From an uncultured Solobacterium sp. (GTDB lineage: Bacteria > Bacillota_I > Bacilli_A > Erysipelotrichales > Erysipelotrichaceae): a DNA stretch of 16,553 nt. This document shows positions 15,674 to 16,553 of the stretch, in pieces. A model generated the notes under the pieces. That model saw only the letters and a program-made list of their open reading frames with translations. It did no database searches and was not told the origin of the DNA. Each line of letters starts with the position of its first letter. The first letter of the stretch is position 1. The stretch lies in NCBI GenBank assembly GCA_905194705.1, contig CAJJTI010000030.1:1-16553 (forward strand). The letters run 5' to 3'. The position numbers and the translations under genes were made by a program.

Positions 15674-16070
15674 AGAAAAATTTTTGAATAAACAATTTAT
15701 TACATTTGGAATCATCGGTGTAATTAATACATTAAGTAGTCAATTATTCTATATGTTATTTGTATTCGTAAAATTAAATGTTGGTATTGCAAGTATCCTT
15801 GGGGATGCATTAAGTATGGTTGGATCATATTTTATGAATATGCATTTTACATATCATAAGAAAGTATCCTGGAAAAGTGCTGTTACTTTCCCAATTAGTT
15901 ATTTGCCTGGAATGCTTATTTCTGCAGTAATTGTATTAATTGTAGTTGATTGGTGTCATGGACCAGAAATGTGGGCAAAGCTTATTTCTTTACCACTATA
16001 TATACCTGTCAACTATTTAGTAATGACATTTATTGTGAATAAATTTGGTGGAAAATCTTCAAAAGAATGA
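15651..16070 (+). CDS. GtrA-family membrane protein
   Basis: A small membrane protein of 139 residues with four predicted helices (about 18-40, 43-65, 78-99, 109-131) and short polar ends. The pattern FITFGIIGVINTLSSQLFY, SYFMNMHFTYH and LPLYIPVNYLVMTFIVNKF is characteristic of the GtrA/DPMS-like family, thought to help move polyprenyl-linked sugars across the membrane or to anchor glycosyltransferases. ATG 15651 is chosen because GAAGGGG (15638-15644) lies six bases upstream; the GTG at 15648 is the alternative. Its TGA overlaps the ATG of the next gene. In this place it may supply a polyprenyl-phosphate sugar for side-branch addition, which is inference. Confidence 0.88.
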   Translation: MKLVQTIKEKFLNKQFITFGIIGVINTLSSQLFYMLFVFVKLNVGIASILGDALSMVGSYFMNMHFTYHKKVSWKSAVTFPISYLPGMLISAVIVLIVVDWCHGPEMWAKLISLPLYIPVNYLVMTFIVNKFGGKSSKE

Positions 16071-16553
16071 AAATGAAAGATAAGAAAAAATGTTACTTTG
16101 TATCTAACTATGTAGATAACAAAGATTATGAAAATATATATACAAAAGAAAAGAAACCTGGGATTCAAATACAGAAATTTGATCGATTGATTGTTGAAGG
16201 ATTAATTGAGAATGATGTTAATGTTATATGTTATACATCAATTCCTGCTTCTTCAGTGGTTTTAGATAATATATTTTTAAAAGTTAAGAATCATGATAGA
16301 TTTAAGTATTCTTTTTGCATTAATATTCCAATAATCAAAGATATTTATGTTGTGATTGCAGTATTTTTTAGACTTTTATTTTCTTCTTTTGATTTTTGTA
16401 TTTTAGATCCATTATCACCAGCAAATACACTAGCAGCTAGTCTTGTTTGTAAGATAAAAAGGAAGCCATGTATGGCTATTATTACAGATTTACCAGAATT
16501 CATGACTTCGAATAAGTTATATCAAAATATAACAAATTTAGTTATATCAAATA
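16067..16553 (+). CDS. Probable glycosyltransferase, N-terminal part, 3' truncated by window edge
   Basis: An open frame of 162 codons from ATG 16067 to the end of the window with no stop. An in-frame ATG at 16073 is the alternative start; neither has a strong ribosome site, and the overlap with the GtrA gene's TGA suggests coupling. It reads KKCYFVSNYVDNKDYENIY then KKPGIQIQKFDRLIVEGL, with NDVNVICYTSIP, FDFCILDPLSPANTLAA and PCMAIITDLPEF. This is the layout of the N-terminal acceptor domain of a GT-B glycosyltransferase (GT4-like). The diagnostic donor-site motifs lie beyond the window, so the family is likely but not proven. Confidence 0.65.
   Translation, partial: MKMKDKKKCYFVSNYVDNKDYENIYTKEKKPGIQIQKFDRLIVEGLIENDVNVICYTSIPASSVVLDNIFLKVKNHDRFKYSFCINIPIIKDIYVVIAVFFRLLFSSFDFCILDPLSPANTLAASLVCKIKRKPCMAIITDLPEFMTSNKLYQNITNLVISN

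Noticed and set aside
1..16553. CRISPR array, tRNA or rRNA genes, phage or defence genes
   Set aside because: No regularly spaced repeats, no tRNA-like cloverleaf or rRNA-like stretch, and no gene of those kinds was recognised on either strand.

Overview
This window lies inside a cell-surface polysaccharide (capsule, exopolysaccharide or teichoic-acid-like glycan) locus of a low-GC Gram-positive bacterium. The AT-rich codon use, Shine-Dalgarno motifs of the AGGAG type, Wzx/Wzy-type genes and IS remnants suggest a gut Firmicute (Bacillota; Erysipelotrichia- or Lachnospiraceae-like). The genus is not decidable from the sequence alone. Every gene supported here is on the + strand, mostly with short gaps or overlaps of 1 to 23 bases, as in long operons.

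Layout. (1) Bases 1-1013: 3' part of a priming polyprenyl-phosphate sugar-1-phosphate transferase whose N-terminus lies outside the window. (2) 1024-3371: two GT4 glycosyltransferases. (3) 3382-3875: wreck of a third GT4 gene, paralogous to the second, with no N-terminal half, a one-base frameshift and a nonsense codon. (4) 3900-6084: a membrane acyltransferase (acyltransferase 3 family) and a radical SAM/SPASM protein. From about 2235 to 6085 the DNA is visibly more GC-rich, with CTG/CGT/GGC-type codons, than both flanks; this looks like an imported block whose left edge falls inside a gene. (5) 6086-8982: three GT2 glycosyltransferases. (6) 8998-10974: a Wzy-like polymerase broken by one in-frame TGA and a hexapeptide-repeat acetyltransferase broken by a frameshift in a run of six G. 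(7) 10974-13564: a CDP-glycerol glycerophosphotransferase-family protein and a Wzx flippase. (8) 13565-14371: about 800 bases without an intact gene, carrying an IS66-like left end plus tnpA-like remnant, the 3' end of a second transposase, and a hairpin. (9) 14372-16553: start of what looks like a second polysaccharide operon: a second priming transferase with a damaged-looking 5' end, a GtrA-like membrane protein, and the first part of a probable glycosyltransferase running off the window.

How the genes would work together: a priming transferase loads a sugar phosphate on undecaprenyl phosphate, the GT4 and GT2 enzymes extend it, the acyltransferases and glycerophosphotransferase decorate it, Wzx flips it and Wzy polymerises it. 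Because the polymerase, one acetyltransferase and one glycosyltransferase are interrupted as read, the first operon may make no polymer, a shorter or unmodified one, or may depend on other loci; sequencing error cannot be excluded for the single-base lesions. I see no fully new system. The items most worth a second look are the radical SAM enzyme inside a glycan operon, the mosaic block, and the cluster of broken genes.
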